Source: Methanobacterium sp. UBA375
GTDB lineage: Archaea > Methanobacteriota > Methanobacteria > Methanobacteriales > Methanobacteriaceae
NCBI GenBank assembly: GCA_002495625.1
Contig: DAGC01000013.1
Coordinates: 160,326 to 224,325, forward strand
Direction of reading: 5' to 3'
Length of the DNA stretch: 64,000 nt
Under the pieces are notes generated by a model. It did not search any database and had not been told where the DNA came from. It saw only the letters and a list, made by a program, of their open reading frames with translations. A program made the translations under genes and the position numbers. Below are positions 1 through 7,934 of the stretch, one piece after another (position 1 is the first letter of the stretch; each line of letters opens with the position of its first letter).

Positions 1-97
1 AAAACCTTACGAATTTCTTTATGTTGATTATTTATTTTTCTTTAAATTCGATTTAAATAAATTAAATTCATCTTTAACAGGAACCATTGATTAAAAA

Positions 98-556
98 TCA
101 ATTTTCCGAAATAGTTCGTTTTCCGAGCGTCTTTTTATAATTTCTAAATGATTTTGTGAATTCCTTTCCTTTTGGATGGGTTTCAATGAATTCTGTAAAT
201 ATTTGAAATTTATTCACCGTAGATTCACTTAAAATGTGTTCCATTGCACATGCTTCCCTATCAGCAGTCTTATTATCTACACCTAACATATTCAAGAACC
301 TTTTCAGTATAATATGTTTACGTATAACCCTTTTTGCCGCCTTTATTCCTTTTTCATTCAATTTAATTTCCTTATATTTTTCACGGGATATTAAATCCAG
401 TTTATATATTTTATCTACTGCTTCAACGACACTGGAAGGCTTAACATTAAGTTCTTCAGCAATATCCACCACTCTAATGATTCCCTTTTCCTTTTCCAAA
501 TTATACATTACCTCAAGATAATCTTCCATACTCTTTGTAAGTTTTAAAGAATTCAT
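98..556 (-). CDS. DtxR/MntR-family metal-dependent transcriptional regulator
   Basis: This 152-residue protein reads as a short DtxR-type repressor. A winged helix-turn-helix covers about residues 22-62 (VDIAEELNVKPSSVVEAVDK). It is followed by the dimerisation and metal-site helices, with KHIILKRFLNMLGV near 80-93 and CAMEHILSE near 103-111, where the family carries its Cys/Glu/His metal ligands. There is no C-terminal SH3 domain, which fits the short MntR-like type. The ATG has an AGAGGAT ribosome site. It is the last gene of the minus-strand metal and Fe-S run, 66 bases after the metallo-beta-lactamase gene, so it may sense iron or manganese for that operon. The metal and targets are inferred. 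Confidence 0.85.
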   Translation of the reverse strand: MNSLKLTKSMEDYLEVMYNLEKEKGIIRVVDIAEELNVKPSSVVEAVDKIYKLDLISREKYKEIKLNEKGIKAAKRVIRKHIILKRFLNMLGVDNKTADREACAMEHILSESTVNKFQIFTEFIETHPKGKEFTKSFRNYKKTLGKRTISEN

Positions 557-622
557 TACTATCCTCTTCTATTATTTTCTATTATATCCTAACTTCAGAC
601 CTGTAAAATATCCTCGTTAGTA

Positions 623-1276
623 TTAAATATCGTATTCATATCCAACTTCGCAGTTTTTATAGGATTCTGGCATTTTAGTCTTTATTTCACCTCCTTTTCG
701 GGTACAATGACAGGGGATTATTAAAGGAGTGCCCTTTAAAATATCTACATTAGAATCATGAAATCCTCCGACTACACCGTAAATCTCACCAAATTCCCTG
801 GATTTCTTAATGATTAATTCAAGTCCGGTGTGAGCGCAACCAGTAAGGACAATATTACCCTTTTTGGAGCATAATACTAAAGACTGTTCTTTAATTTTTT
901 CACCAAGCTCTCCGGTAGTGTATATATTATCACAAACTTTTCGAGCCTGTGAAACCTCTACAATGTTTGCCTGATTTTTTACCTCATTTTTAAGGTTTTC
1001 TGATACGGATTCAGGAAAGTAAACATCAGGATTTCTGGTATACTCTAATACATGATTCAAACCTCCAATATGATCCCAGTGCTGATGGGAAATTACGATG
1101 ATATCTATTTCTTCTGGGTTGATACCGGCAGTTTTCATATTGTTTAAAAGAACAAATCCATTCCAGCCGGTGTCAAATAGTATTTTCTTTTCATTTACTG
1201 CTATAAAACATGAAAATCCCCATCTCGCTTTAAAATTGTTCAAAGCTTTATTATCATATATAATCTGGAGTTTCAT
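623..1276 (-). CDS. metallo-beta-lactamase fold hydrolase (COG1237-like)
   Basis: This 217-residue MBL-fold protein has the metal motif SHQHWDHIGGL (His64, His66, Asp68, His69), a second-site CAHTG segment near residue 147, GGFHDS near 171 and PCHCTRKGGE near 188. The pattern and size match the group annotated as 7,8-dihydropterin-6-yl-methyl-4-(beta-D-ribofuranosyl)aminobenzene-phosphate synthase-like, but the substrate cannot be read from sequence. It lies 26 bases after the CDF-NifX gene on the same strand. The start codon and ribosome site sit inside a 17-base direct duplication (1273-1289 and 1293-1309). A role in pterin chemistry or metal homeostasis is inference. Confidence 0.8.
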   Translation of the reverse strand: MKLQIIYDNKALNNFKARWGFSCFIAVNEKKILFDTGWNGFVLLNNMKTAGINPEEIDIIVISHQHWDHIGGLNHVLEYTRNPDVYFPESVSENLKNEVKNQANIVEVSQARKVCDNIYTTGELGEKIKEQSLVLCSKKGNIVLTGCAHTGLELIIKKSREFGEIYGVVGGFHDSNVDILKGTPLIIPCHCTRKGGEIKTKMPESYKNCEVGYEYDI

Positions 1277-1309
1277 TTTGAATCACTTAAGGTCATTTTG
1301 AATCACTTA
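1273..1309. repeat. 17-base tandem duplication covering a ribosome site and ATG
   Basis: The 17-mer TCATTTTGAATCACTTA occurs at 1273-1289 and again at 1293-1309, a period of 20. On the minus strand each copy carries a GTGAT ribosome site followed by ATG. The copy nearer the metallo-beta-lactamase gene supplies its start. The other overlaps the TGA stop of the CDF-NifX gene. Confidence 0.9.
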
Positions 1310-2511
1310 TATACGTCTAGAATTATTTCTTCAAGATTCTTACCCTTTGGGAATATCACATCGATCAACTTATCATTTAAGGCGTACATAGGTCCTTCAC
1401 CAACTTCATTACCTATCAAAACATCCACATTTTCTTTCCCTAAAAAGTCAGCCGTTTCAAGTCCCTTCTTTTTTTCCAATTTAACCCCTGGGTTTTCTTT
1501 TATTACTATGTCTGTTATTTCACCGTTAGATACATTTGCAAATAAAATATAAGGAGCTCTGGCAAAATGTTCTGAAACTGTGGATTGTAAACCTTTCCTG
1601 TTTTCTACCGGGACTGCCACCCTTAATTTTTCTTTTTTATAAGGTTCTATTTGAACTGTTAAAGTATCTAAATTTCTGATTTCATCTTTTACAGTTCTTT
1701 TAACTTTTTCTGTTATATCAGATGCCTTTCGTACCGATAATCCTTTCTCTGTTTCCAGATGCAGTTCTGCAAATACAAAGGGCCCTGACCTCCGGACCTT
1801 AACGTCATGAACATTTTCAACCCCTTCAACACCTTTAGCAATTAATTTTATTTCGTTAAGCTTTTCAGGATCCATACTGGCATCTAGAAGGACAAGAACA
1901 TCATCTTTAGCCAATTTTAGTCCCATATAAACGATTAAAAATGCCACTAAAATTCCTGAAATCCCCTCTATACTTAAAAAGCCCAGATACGACGATAATA
2001 TACCTGCAAAAACGATTGACGACGAAAAAATATCAATAAAACTGTGTTTTCCATCATTTATCAGTGCCTGGGAGTCTATATCCCTCCCAACTTTCTCTTT
2101 ATATCTGGCAAGTAGAAAAGAAATCACGGCAGAAAAAGCAGCTACAGAAAGACTTATTAAAGGCATTTCAATTGTTGTAGGGTTAATAAATGCGTTGAAA
2201 GATTCTAAAGCTATTTCTATACCAGTTACTATTATTATGGCCGATACTATCAAAGAGACAAAAGACTCGATCTTGTAATAACCGTAAGGGAACATTTCAT
2301 CGGGTTTACGCTGGGAAAGTCTAAGTCCTATGAATACAGCTAAAGATGCAACTATATCCGAAAATGAATGGACAGAATCAGCAATTAAAGCTATACTCCC
2401 GGATAATATGCCAATTATCCCCTTAAGGATAGCCAACAACAGGTTTGTTAAGCTGGAATATATGGCGGCTTTTTCTCCCTTCCTTAAATTCATTCGTGTT
2501 TTATCATCCAT
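1303..2511 (-). CDS. CDF cation efflux transporter fused to a NifX/NifB-type domain
   Basis: This 402-residue protein is a fusion. Residues 1-210 form a cation diffusion facilitator with about six membrane segments and the intramembrane metal-site pattern ADSVHSFSDI (His48, Asp52), plus a second copy, NDGKHSFIDI, near 150. Residues 210-290 are the cytoplasmic ferredoxin-like dimer domain. Residues 295-402 are a dinitrogenase iron-molybdenum cofactor-binding domain (VAVPVENRKGLQSTVSEHFA, then GETADFL/VDVLIGNEVG-like segments). CDF proteins export zinc, iron or manganese. The NifX tail suggests a link with Fe-S cofactor traffic. It is 21 bases downstream of a MinD-ferredoxin ATPase gene in the same run. 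The start ATG has a GGTGT-like site upstream. Confidence 0.9.
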   Translation of the reverse strand: MDDKTRMNLRKGEKAAIYSSLTNLLLAILKGIIGILSGSIALIADSVHSFSDIVASLAVFIGLRLSQRKPDEMFPYGYYKIESFVSLIVSAIIIVTGIEIALESFNAFINPTTIEMPLISLSVAAFSAVISFLLARYKEKVGRDIDSQALINDGKHSFIDIFSSSIVFAGILSSYLGFLSIEGISGILVAFLIVYMGLKLAKDDVLVLLDASMDPEKLNEIKLIAKGVEGVENVHDVKVRRSGPFVFAELHLETEKGLSVRKASDITEKVKRTVKDEIRNLDTLTVQIEPYKKEKLRVAVPVENRKGLQSTVSEHFARAPYILFANVSNGEITDIVIKENPGVKLEKKKGLETADFLGKENVDVLIGNEVGEGPMYALNDKLIDVIFPKGKNLEEIILDVYK

Positions 2512-2532
2512 TGAAACACCGAATTTTATAAT

Positions 2533-3480
2533 TCATTGATATGGTCTTCTTAAGCTGGATTTTATGTTTGTTTTTTTATATTTGTCCAAAAAATTAATAT
2601 TTTTTATCATTTCTTTTAATATTTCCAGAAATTTACCGGTATATTCCGGTTCAAAAATCACTGCTGGTTTTAAATTTACCAGGGCATACACAAATTTCTG
2701 ATCAAAAGGAATTTTCCCCAGGACTGGAATTTCATTTACAGTGAAATATTCCTCTATTTCTTCAGTGAAATCACTATTTATATCATATTTATTAATTATA
2801 ACTCCATAATTGATGTTGAAATGATTAACAATATCTATAGCTCTTTTAAGATCCCAGAATGCTACAGGTGTAGGTTCTGTAACCAGTACTACGTAGTCAC
2901 TTCCCCTTACCGACGCTATTACCGGGCAACCAATCCCCGCTGCAGAATCTATGACCATATACTCTGCATTTATGGCCTCTGCAATTTCTGAAGCCCATAT
3001 TTTTACGATGTTTACCACATTTCCTGAACCCGATTTACCAATGTTTAGCTGTGCTGAAACATTGGGAAATCCATAACCAGTTTCACCTACTCTTATGCCG
3101 GCTATCTCAACCGATTCTAGCTTTAATGCATTATCATCACATACCAAGGTACAGGCACCGCAGCCTATGCACAGTAAATCGTTGATTACCGGAAAATCTT
3201 TCCCATCCACGTTGATCGCTTGAAATTTACAGGCTTTTACACATTCCTGACATTTATTGCAGTGTTCTTTGATTAACTTAGCATTCTGTTCGCTACGAAC
3301 ACGGTCTATTAATTGGAAATTATCTTCTATAACTCCGAGGACCAAAGCCAGGTTGGGCGCATCCACATCACAATCTACTGTGATTAATTTATGGTTTTCT
3401 GCCAACAGAACAGCTAGAGAGGCTGTTATTGAACTTTTACCAACTCCTCCTTTTCCTGATAGTACTGTGATTGTTTTCAT
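2533..3480 (-). CDS. MinD-superfamily ATPase with inserted ferredoxin domain (COG1149)
   Basis: This 315-residue P-loop ATPase has a deviant Walker A, SGKGGVGKSS (residues 8-17), as in MinD/Mrp/NifH proteins. It is interrupted by a two-cluster ferredoxin module near residues 70-125 with the spacings CNKCQECVKAC and CIGCGACTLVC. Members of COG1149 usually occur as adjacent pairs, and here the partner gene (3477-4337) overlaps this start by four bases (ATGA). The family is thought to work in Fe-S or metallocofactor assembly or electron delivery, but its precise reaction is unknown. The C terminus is longer and more basic than in the partner. Confidence 0.9.
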   Translation of the reverse strand: MKTITVLSGKGGVGKSSITASLAVLLAENHKLITVDCDVDAPNLALVLGVIEDNFQLIDRVRSEQNAKLIKEHCNKCQECVKACKFQAINVDGKDFPVINDLLCIGCGACTLVCDDNALKLESVEIAGIRVGETGYGFPNVSAQLNIGKSGSGNVVNIVKIWASEIAEAINAEYMVIDSAAGIGCPVIASVRGSDYVVLVTEPTPVAFWDLKRAIDIVNHFNINYGVIINKYDINSDFTEEIEEYFTVNEIPVLGKIPFDQKFVYALVNLKPAVIFEPEYTGKFLEILKEMIKNINFLDKYKKTNIKSSLRRPYQ

Positions 3481-4337
3481 GATCGGTTCTCCAGGAACTG
3501 TGCTATTTCTAAAATCTCTTTGTGTGTAATGGGGATGCCTTTAGAATAATTTTCAAGAAAAGTTTTTGTATAAGGAACCTTAGAAATAATAGCAATACCA
3601 TGATTAGATTGTATTTCTTCTATTAGGCCAATATCACCAATATCCGACTTGTTTAGAATAATTACAGGCTGGATTTTCAGTAATTCTAGAAGTTTTAAAA
3701 TTAATTCCAGATCATGTTTACCAAAAGGTGTTGGTTCAGCAACAGCTAAGGCCAGATCACTATCCATTAAAGCAGTGCTGACATTACAATGAGTACCTGC
3801 AGCTGTGTCTATTAACAGGAAATCATAGTTATCCTCTAATTCAAATGCATAATCGAGGGTGGCCTTTACTACTGGTGAACTGGATTCCAATCCTACATAT
3901 ATTTCCCCGGATATCAGTATTAGATTTTCAGCAATTCCTGTATCGAAAACAGGTTTTCCCCGATATATGCAGCCAATTGTTTGTGCATCTTCAGATATCG
4001 CCCTGTTTGGACAGGCTAAAAGACACGCTCCACATCCATTACACTGTTTATCAACTAAAAAAGGAAAATTATCCTTTATTAAAATAATAGCATTCTCTTT
4101 ACATATTTGAGAACATTCACCACACTTTAAACATCTTTGTTTATCAAATTCAGGGAGGAATATCTCTACTTCTCTGATCTTCTCCCTTTCAGTGGACAGG
4201 ATAATATGATCGTCTGGACATTCAACATCTGCATCAACCAATATGGTTCTATGTTTCTTGGCAAGTTCGGCTGCTAAGGCTGTTGCTATAGTTGATTTAC
4301 CTGTACCACCCTTACCACCAGTTATTGCGATTCTCAT
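3477..4337 (-). CDS. MinD-superfamily ATPase with inserted ferredoxin domain (COG1149), paralogue
   Basis: This 286-residue partner of the previous protein has Walker A GGKGGTGKST (residues 7-16) and a ferredoxin insert at about 65-115 (CLKCGECSQIC, CNGCGACLLAC). A further Cys lies in TIGCIYRGK. The C-terminal NTPase half carries LIDTAAGTHCNV. The stop overlaps the next ATG, so the two are translationally coupled and probably form a heterodimer. A 129-base gap separates it from the upstream small ferredoxin gene. The role in Fe-S cofactor assembly comes from family context, not from a demonstrated reaction. Confidence 0.9.
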   Translation of the reverse strand: MRIAITGGKGGTGKSTIATALAAELAKKHRTILVDADVECPDDHIILSTEREKIREVEIFLPEFDKQRCLKCGECSQICKENAIILIKDNFPFLVDKQCNGCGACLLACPNRAISEDAQTIGCIYRGKPVFDTGIAENLILISGEIYVGLESSSPVVKATLDYAFELEDNYDFLLIDTAAGTHCNVSTALMDSDLALAVAEPTPFGKHDLELILKLLELLKIQPVIILNKSDIGDIGLIEEIQSNHGIAIISKVPYTKTFLENYSKGIPITHKEILEIAQFLENRS

Positions 4338-4466
4338 TTATTTACCTGCACTTAAAAAATATAAAAGATTTTCCGAGCTTCAAATTAGTTTAAATGTTGC
4401 AGTGATAAGGAAAACTTATCCTACAGTATTGATTGAAAGTTAAATCGTGACGTAAAACATTTTATT

Positions 4467-4658
4467 TTATTCTTTTTTGACTTTGATTGCTCCATTTGGA
4501 CATATATCCACACATATCTCACATAAACTGCATTTATCCCTATTTTGGATGATTATTTGGTCTCCCCTGATGGTAAAGAGTTCCATCGGACAGGCGTCCA
4601 CGCATTCTGCACAGTCTGCCCCTTCACATTTATCATAGTCTATCGTAATTTCAGTCAA
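4467..4658 (-). CDS. small 2[4Fe-4S] ferredoxin
   Basis: This 63-residue ferredoxin has two cluster motifs. The first (CEGADCAECVDACP) has an enlarged first spacing, CxxxxCxxCxxxCP. The second (CSLCEICVDICP) is the classic form. The length matches low-potential archaeal ferredoxins. It sits between a NifX-like gene and the MinD-ferredoxin pair on the same strand, so it is a plausible electron donor to those ATPases. That partnership is inferred from gene order only. Confidence 0.9.
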   Translation of the reverse strand: MTEITIDYDKCEGADCAECVDACPMELFTIRGDQIIIQNRDKCSLCEICVDICPNGAIKVKKE

Positions 4659-4724
4659 ACAGTATCCCTCTTTAAAATTTATTTAATGCTGATTTTCCAA
4701 TTTCGAAGTAAATTGTGGGCTTGT

Positions 4725-5141
4725 TTATACTTGTCTTCCCCCACCCATTCCTCCTCTTCTTCCAGGACCTCTGCCTCCAGCCATTGGTCCTCCAGAGCTG
4801 GATGAAGTTATCTCATCCAATTTATTTTCTGTAAAGAGTTTCAAATTTTCTTTCACAGTACCGGATTGGAGTTTATATACTTTGATCCCAACTTGGTTTA
4901 ATAAATTGAATGCATTTGGACCTACGGCACCCGAAATTAAAGCATCAACATTTTTATTGGCAATAAATTGGGCTGCTGATATACCTGCTCCCCTCTCATT
5001 TTTTGATGGATTTTCAACTGCTGAAGTTTCTTTAATGTCTCCGTCTCCCAAGTCTGCAACAATAAAATAAGGACTTCTTGCAAATACAGGACTCACCTCG
5101 GAATCCAAGTTATTTCCAGTGGATGTAATTGCTATTTTCAC
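4725..5141 (-). CDS. NifX/NifB-family cofactor-binding protein with Gly/Arg-rich tail
   Basis: This 138-residue protein has a dinitrogenase iron-molybdenum cofactor-binding domain at residues 1-108 (EVSPVFARSPYFIVADLGDG, then NVDALISGAVGPNAFNLL). A tail rich in Gly, Arg and Met follows (SSSGGPMAGGRGPGRR and onwards). Related domains in NifX, NafY and NifB hold complex Fe-S clusters such as NifB-co. Other members of unknown role are widespread in methanogens and anaerobes. The gene is four bases downstream of the Mrp ATPase gene. The glycine/arginine/methionine tail could bind metal or nucleic acid. This is the second of four NifX-type units in the window. Confidence 0.88.
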   Translation of the reverse strand: MKIAITSTGNNLDSEVSPVFARSPYFIVADLGDGDIKETSAVENPSKNERGAGISAAQFIANKNVDALISGAVGPNAFNLLNQVGIKVYKLQSGTVKENLKLFTENKLDEITSSSSGGPMAGGRGPGRRGGMGGGRQV

Positions 5142-5145
5142 AAAA

Positions 5146-5988
5146 TCACTCCCTTTTTATTATTTTTTCTATTTTATCTACAATATCTGACATTTCAAAT
5201 GAAATTTCTGCTTCAGGTTCTTTAATTACGATTGGAGTTCCCATATCAGAGGCCTTTGGTGTGTTGAAATCTAAAGGTAGTCTACCCAGAAAGTTGATAC
5301 CCATCTTATCTGCAATTTGAACTCCCCCATCTTTGCCAAATATCTGAACTTCATTTCCACAATGAGGACAGATGAAGCCAGACATATTCTCAACAATTCC
5401 AATTATTGGAATGTTCAGGTTCTTTACCAGGTTAACGCTTTTTTCCACATCCTCTTGCACCACCGACTGGGGTGTGGTGACAAATACAACACCATCTAAT
5501 GATGGAATGCTCTGTAAAATTGTTAAGGGTATATCTCCTGTACCGGGAGGGTTATCAATAATCAGTAAGTCCAGATCATCCCAGTTAATCTCTGCAAGGA
5601 ATTGTTTTACCGCACCGGTTTGAGCAGGACCTCTCCAGATAACAGGAGCTTCTTGAGAGGGTAATAAAAAACCTAATGACATCACCTTTATTCCTTCCTT
5701 GGTTTCAACCGGGATTATACCCTCTTTATCAAATTTTAAATTTTTTCCTTCAATTCCAAACATTTTGGGTACATTGGGGCCGTGAATATCGGCATCCATG
5801 ATACCTGTTTTGTAACCTTTTTTTGCAAATGCTGCTGCAATGTTGACCGATACAGTTGATTTACCAACACCTCCTTTGCCACTCATAACGGCAATTTTAT
5901 GCTTGATTTTGCTCATTCTCTTTATAATTTCCATTTCCTGCTTCATCAAAGCCAGTTTATGTTCCTGATTTTCCTGCTCTGCTATCAT
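5146..5988 (-). CDS. Mrp/NBP35-family Fe-S cluster carrier ATPase
   Basis: This 280-residue ApbC/NBP35-type P-loop ATPase has Walker A MSGKGGVGKST near residues 35-45, switch segment NPPGTGDI near 145, and the C-terminal cluster-binding CxxC (GFICPHCGN) near 205-213. Family members bind a [4Fe-4S] cluster at the subunit interface and transfer it to apoproteins. Archaeal homologues are the general Fe-S carriers of methanogens. It lies between two NifX-like genes and is probably co-transcribed with them. The N-terminal 30 residues are a charged helix (EQENQEHKLALMKQEME). Confidence 0.92.
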   Translation of the reverse strand: MIAEQENQEHKLALMKQEMEIIKRMSKIKHKIAVMSGKGGVGKSTVSVNIAAAFAKKGYKTGIMDADIHGPNVPKMFGIEGKNLKFDKEGIIPVETKEGIKVMSLGFLLPSQEAPVIWRGPAQTGAVKQFLAEINWDDLDLLIIDNPPGTGDIPLTILQSIPSLDGVVFVTTPQSVVQEDVEKSVNLVKNLNIPIIGIVENMSGFICPHCGNEVQIFGKDGGVQIADKMGINFLGRLPLDFNTPKASDMGTPIVIKEPEAEISFEMSDIVDKIEKIIKRE

Positions 5989-6055
5989 TTTTCTTCCCTT
6001 GGATCAATCCAAAATATCCCAGATAATTAAACCTAAAATAAACCCATGTTTTAGC

Positions 6056-6430
6056 TCATCCCTTTTCATCACAGGAGTTTTCATCTGCAATGTTAAGATT
6101 TCCCTTTCTCCACTCCCTTAAAGTTTCTTTTACTGTCCCTGATGCACCTGAAAATACTGTAATTTCACTATCACGTAACATGTAAACAGCTTTTCGTCCT
6201 AAATTTCCACATATAAGTACATCTGCATCAGAATCGAGTATTATTTCTGCAGGTGTCTTAGAACCTCCTTTATGTTTGCCAAAAGTTTCTACTACATCTA
6301 CATCCTTAATTTCACCATCATCGAATTTAATTAAAGTGAAGTAGGGGGTTTTTCCAAAATGCAAAGAAATATCAGCCAGTAAACCCCTCTGGTCTAGTGT
6401 TGGAACGCATATTACGGTGATTTCCATCAT
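6056..6430 (-). CDS. NifX/NifB-family cofactor-binding protein
   Basis: This 124-residue protein consists of a single dinitrogenase iron-molybdenum cofactor-binding domain, with LADISLHFGKTPYFTLIKFD near residues 18-37 and SDADVLICGNLGRKAVYML near 68-86. It starts 13 bases after the zinc-ribbon gene and 67 bases before the Mrp ATPase gene, all on the minus strand. It probably carries a metallocluster or regulates cluster use. No nitrogenase genes are in the window, so a nitrogenase role cannot be assumed. Confidence 0.87.
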   Translation of the reverse strand: MMEITVICVPTLDQRGLLADISLHFGKTPYFTLIKFDDGEIKDVDVVETFGKHKGGSKTPAEIILDSDADVLICGNLGRKAVYMLRDSEITVFSGASGTVKETLREWRKGNLNIADENSCDEKG

Positions 6431-6443
6431 CTCCCCTTTCTAT

Positions 6444-6752
6444 TTAGTCTGCTCCGCATAGCGGAACACCGCACTCTGGACATTTAGTGTTTCTACATGG
6501 TACCCCGCGGGTTTTGCCTGCTTCATATCCGCAGTTTGGACATTTACATACTCTAGGTGGACCTGCTCGCATTCCACCACCATATCCTCCTCTTCCTCCT
6601 GTTGATTGCTGTCCTGCTGGTCTTAAACTTTCATTCACCGCTATTAATGAGATATCTTCAGAGTCACAGAGGGGACACTTTTCATATTCTTTTCCATCTT
6701 GGAACCACTTGAATCCACATTTTTTGCATATATATCTTTTTTCATCTGTCAT
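6444..6752 (-). CDS. zinc-ribbon protein matching the C-terminal half of the DUF134 regulator
   Basis: This 102-residue protein has two Cys-rich modules. The first is ICKKCGFKW...YEKCPLCDSED (rubredoxin-like or zinc ribbon). The second is CKCPNCGYEAGKTRGVPCRN with TKCPECGVPLCG. A Gly/Arg linker separates them. It aligns along its whole length with the C-terminal half of the DUF134 protein at 20120-20710 but lacks that protein's DNA-binding part. It is the first gene of the minus-strand NifX/Mrp run, with a strong GGAGG site 8 bases before ATG. A palindromic operator-like site lies about 120 bases upstream. It may be a redox or metal sensor, or a decoy partner of the regulator. Confidence 0.85.
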   Translation of the reverse strand: MTDEKRYICKKCGFKWFQDGKEYEKCPLCDSEDISLIAVNESLRPAGQQSTGGRGGYGGGMRAGPPRVCKCPNCGYEAGKTRGVPCRNTKCPECGVPLCGAD

Positions 6753-6874
6753 GCAAATTTCCTCCTTTATTTTTGATAATATTTACCTAATTCAATATAG
6801 TTTATGAATCTGAGGTAAAACATCTGGTTTTATGGTGCTTTGAATATTTTTTTGAACTTTTTTCATCTCACCAT

Positions 6875-6896
6875 GTTATGAATATATATTCATAAC
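6875..6896. promoter_or_regulatory. perfect 22-base palindrome, operator candidate
   Basis: The core ATGAATATATATTCAT is extended by matching GTT/AAC ends to give 22 bases of perfect dyad symmetry. On the minus strand it begins about one base after a TATA box (TTTATATAAT), where a bound protein would block RNA polymerase. The same core recurs at 18041-18060 and 20715-20728, and degenerately at 15650-15669. Confidence 0.75.
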
Positions 6897-7011
6897 CATT
6901 ATATAAATGTTTCACCAGTATTAAATTTAAAAGAAAATTCACCCAATTTGTAATACTTTTATCGGGAATACTAATATTTAAATAGCATAAAATAGGATTA
7001 GACTTATTTAG

Positions 7012-7040
7012 AAACTAAATTATCAAACAAAAATTAGTTT
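7012..7040. promoter_or_regulatory. inverted repeat upstream of the FmdE-like gene
   Basis: AAACTAA at 7012-7018 and TTAGTTT at 7034-7040 form a 7-base inverted repeat with a 15-base spacer, 33 bases before the ATG at 7073. It may be an operator or part of a 5' leader hairpin. The sequence is AT-rich, so chance is possible. Confidence 0.3.
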
Positions 7041-7072
7041 CAACCATTAAAAAACATTGATGAAGTGATAAA

Positions 7073-7693
7073 ATGGATAACAGCACTATAAAGCCAAAAA
7101 TAATCCCCTTTTCAGAGGTTACCAAATTTCACGGCCATGTATGCCCTGGAACTGCCATAGGATATCGTGCCGGAGAAATAGCCATTGAAAAACTTCGTTC
7201 TCCAAGGGCGGTAGATGAAGAGTTTTTAGCCATCGTGGAAAACGACAGTTGTAGTGTAGATGCTATACAAGTCGTTGCCGGATGTACTTTCGGTAAAGGG
7301 AATCTGATATTTAGGGATCACGGAAAACATGTGTACACCTTCATAAACAGGGATACAGGAGAAGCTTTACGCCTTTCTTTAAATACTGGGATAGATGCCA
7401 TGAACCCTGAATTCGCTGCAGTTAGGGAAAAAGTATTCAGTGGAACGGCCAGTGATGAAGAAAAAGAGGAATTTGAAAAACGAAAGAATGAAACATCCCA
7501 AAATATTTTAGACATGCCTGAAGATGAGTTATTCAAAATAGAACAGGTAGAATTGGAGATTCCCGAAGAAGCGCGTATATTCCAGTCAATTAGATGTGCT
7601 AAATGCGGAGAGTTAGTTGCAGAACACCGGGCCCGGGTAGAAAATGGTGAATTTGTATGTATACCCTGCTTCGATGATTATTCAAGAACTTAA
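7073..7693 (+). CDS. FmdE-like protein (formylmethanofuran dehydrogenase subunit E family)
   Basis: This 206-residue protein has an FmdE domain at the N terminus. Its signature [16 protein letters not shown] (near residues 18-34) is followed by [22 protein letters not shown], where conserved His and Cys bind zinc. A C-terminal zinc ribbon has CAKCGELV...CIPCF. FmdE co-purifies with molybdenum formylmethanofuran dehydrogenase, but most family members are stand-alone and of unknown function. An AAGTGATAAA site precedes the ATG. It is transcribed away from the NifX/Mrp operon and precedes the ABC transporter locus. Confidence 0.9.
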   Translation: MDNSTIKPKIIPFSEVTKFHGHVCPGTAIGYRAGEIAIEKLRSPRAVDEEFLAIVENDSCSVDAIQVVAGCTFGKGNLIFRDHGKHVYTFINRDTGEALRLSLNTGIDAMNPEFAAVREKVFSGTASDEEKEEFEKRKNETSQNILDMPEDELFKIEQVELEIPEEARIFQSIRCAKCGELVAEHRARVENGEFVCIPCFDDYSRT

Positions 7694-7882
7694 ATTGCTT
7701 TACAATTTTTAATCTTTTATTTTTATTTTCTTATACCCCGGTATTCTATTCATTCTAATTTATTTTACAGATCAGTAGATTTGAATTTCTTAATTTGGTA
7801 TTACGTATTTTCTAGTTACTTATAAAGGTGTTATTAACTATTTAAAGAGTATTACTTTTTTCAGGTTTGCTTATAAATGTAT

Positions 7883-7905
7883 TAATACTTCCATAGAAAG
7901 TATTA
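7883..7905. promoter_or_regulatory. 8-base inverted repeat upstream of the ABC locus
   Basis: TAATACTT (7883-7890) and AAGTATTA (7898-7905) form a perfect inverted repeat with a 7-base spacer, about 30-40 bases before the first binding-protein gene. The position overlaps the expected promoter or start of transcription, so it is an operator candidate. Confidence 0.4.
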
Positions 7906-7934
7906 TAAATGATTTTTTTAAATCTAATTTAGAG

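Larger units (their letters stand above)
6753..7072. other. 320-base divergent promoter region
   Basis: No gene is visible here. The region separates the minus-strand NifX/Mrp run from the plus-strand FmdE-like gene. It contains a minus-strand TATA box (6898-6909) directly followed by a perfect 22-base palindrome (6875-6896). Nearer the FmdE-like gene is an inverted repeat AAACTAA (7012-7018) / TTAGTTT (7034-7040). Confidence 0.7.

Noticed and set aside
1303..6752. Nitrogenase accessory (nif) cluster
   Set aside because: NifX-type domains are present but no nifH, nifD, nifK, nifE, nifN or nifB gene is visible. The domains are common in anaerobes without nitrogen fixation.
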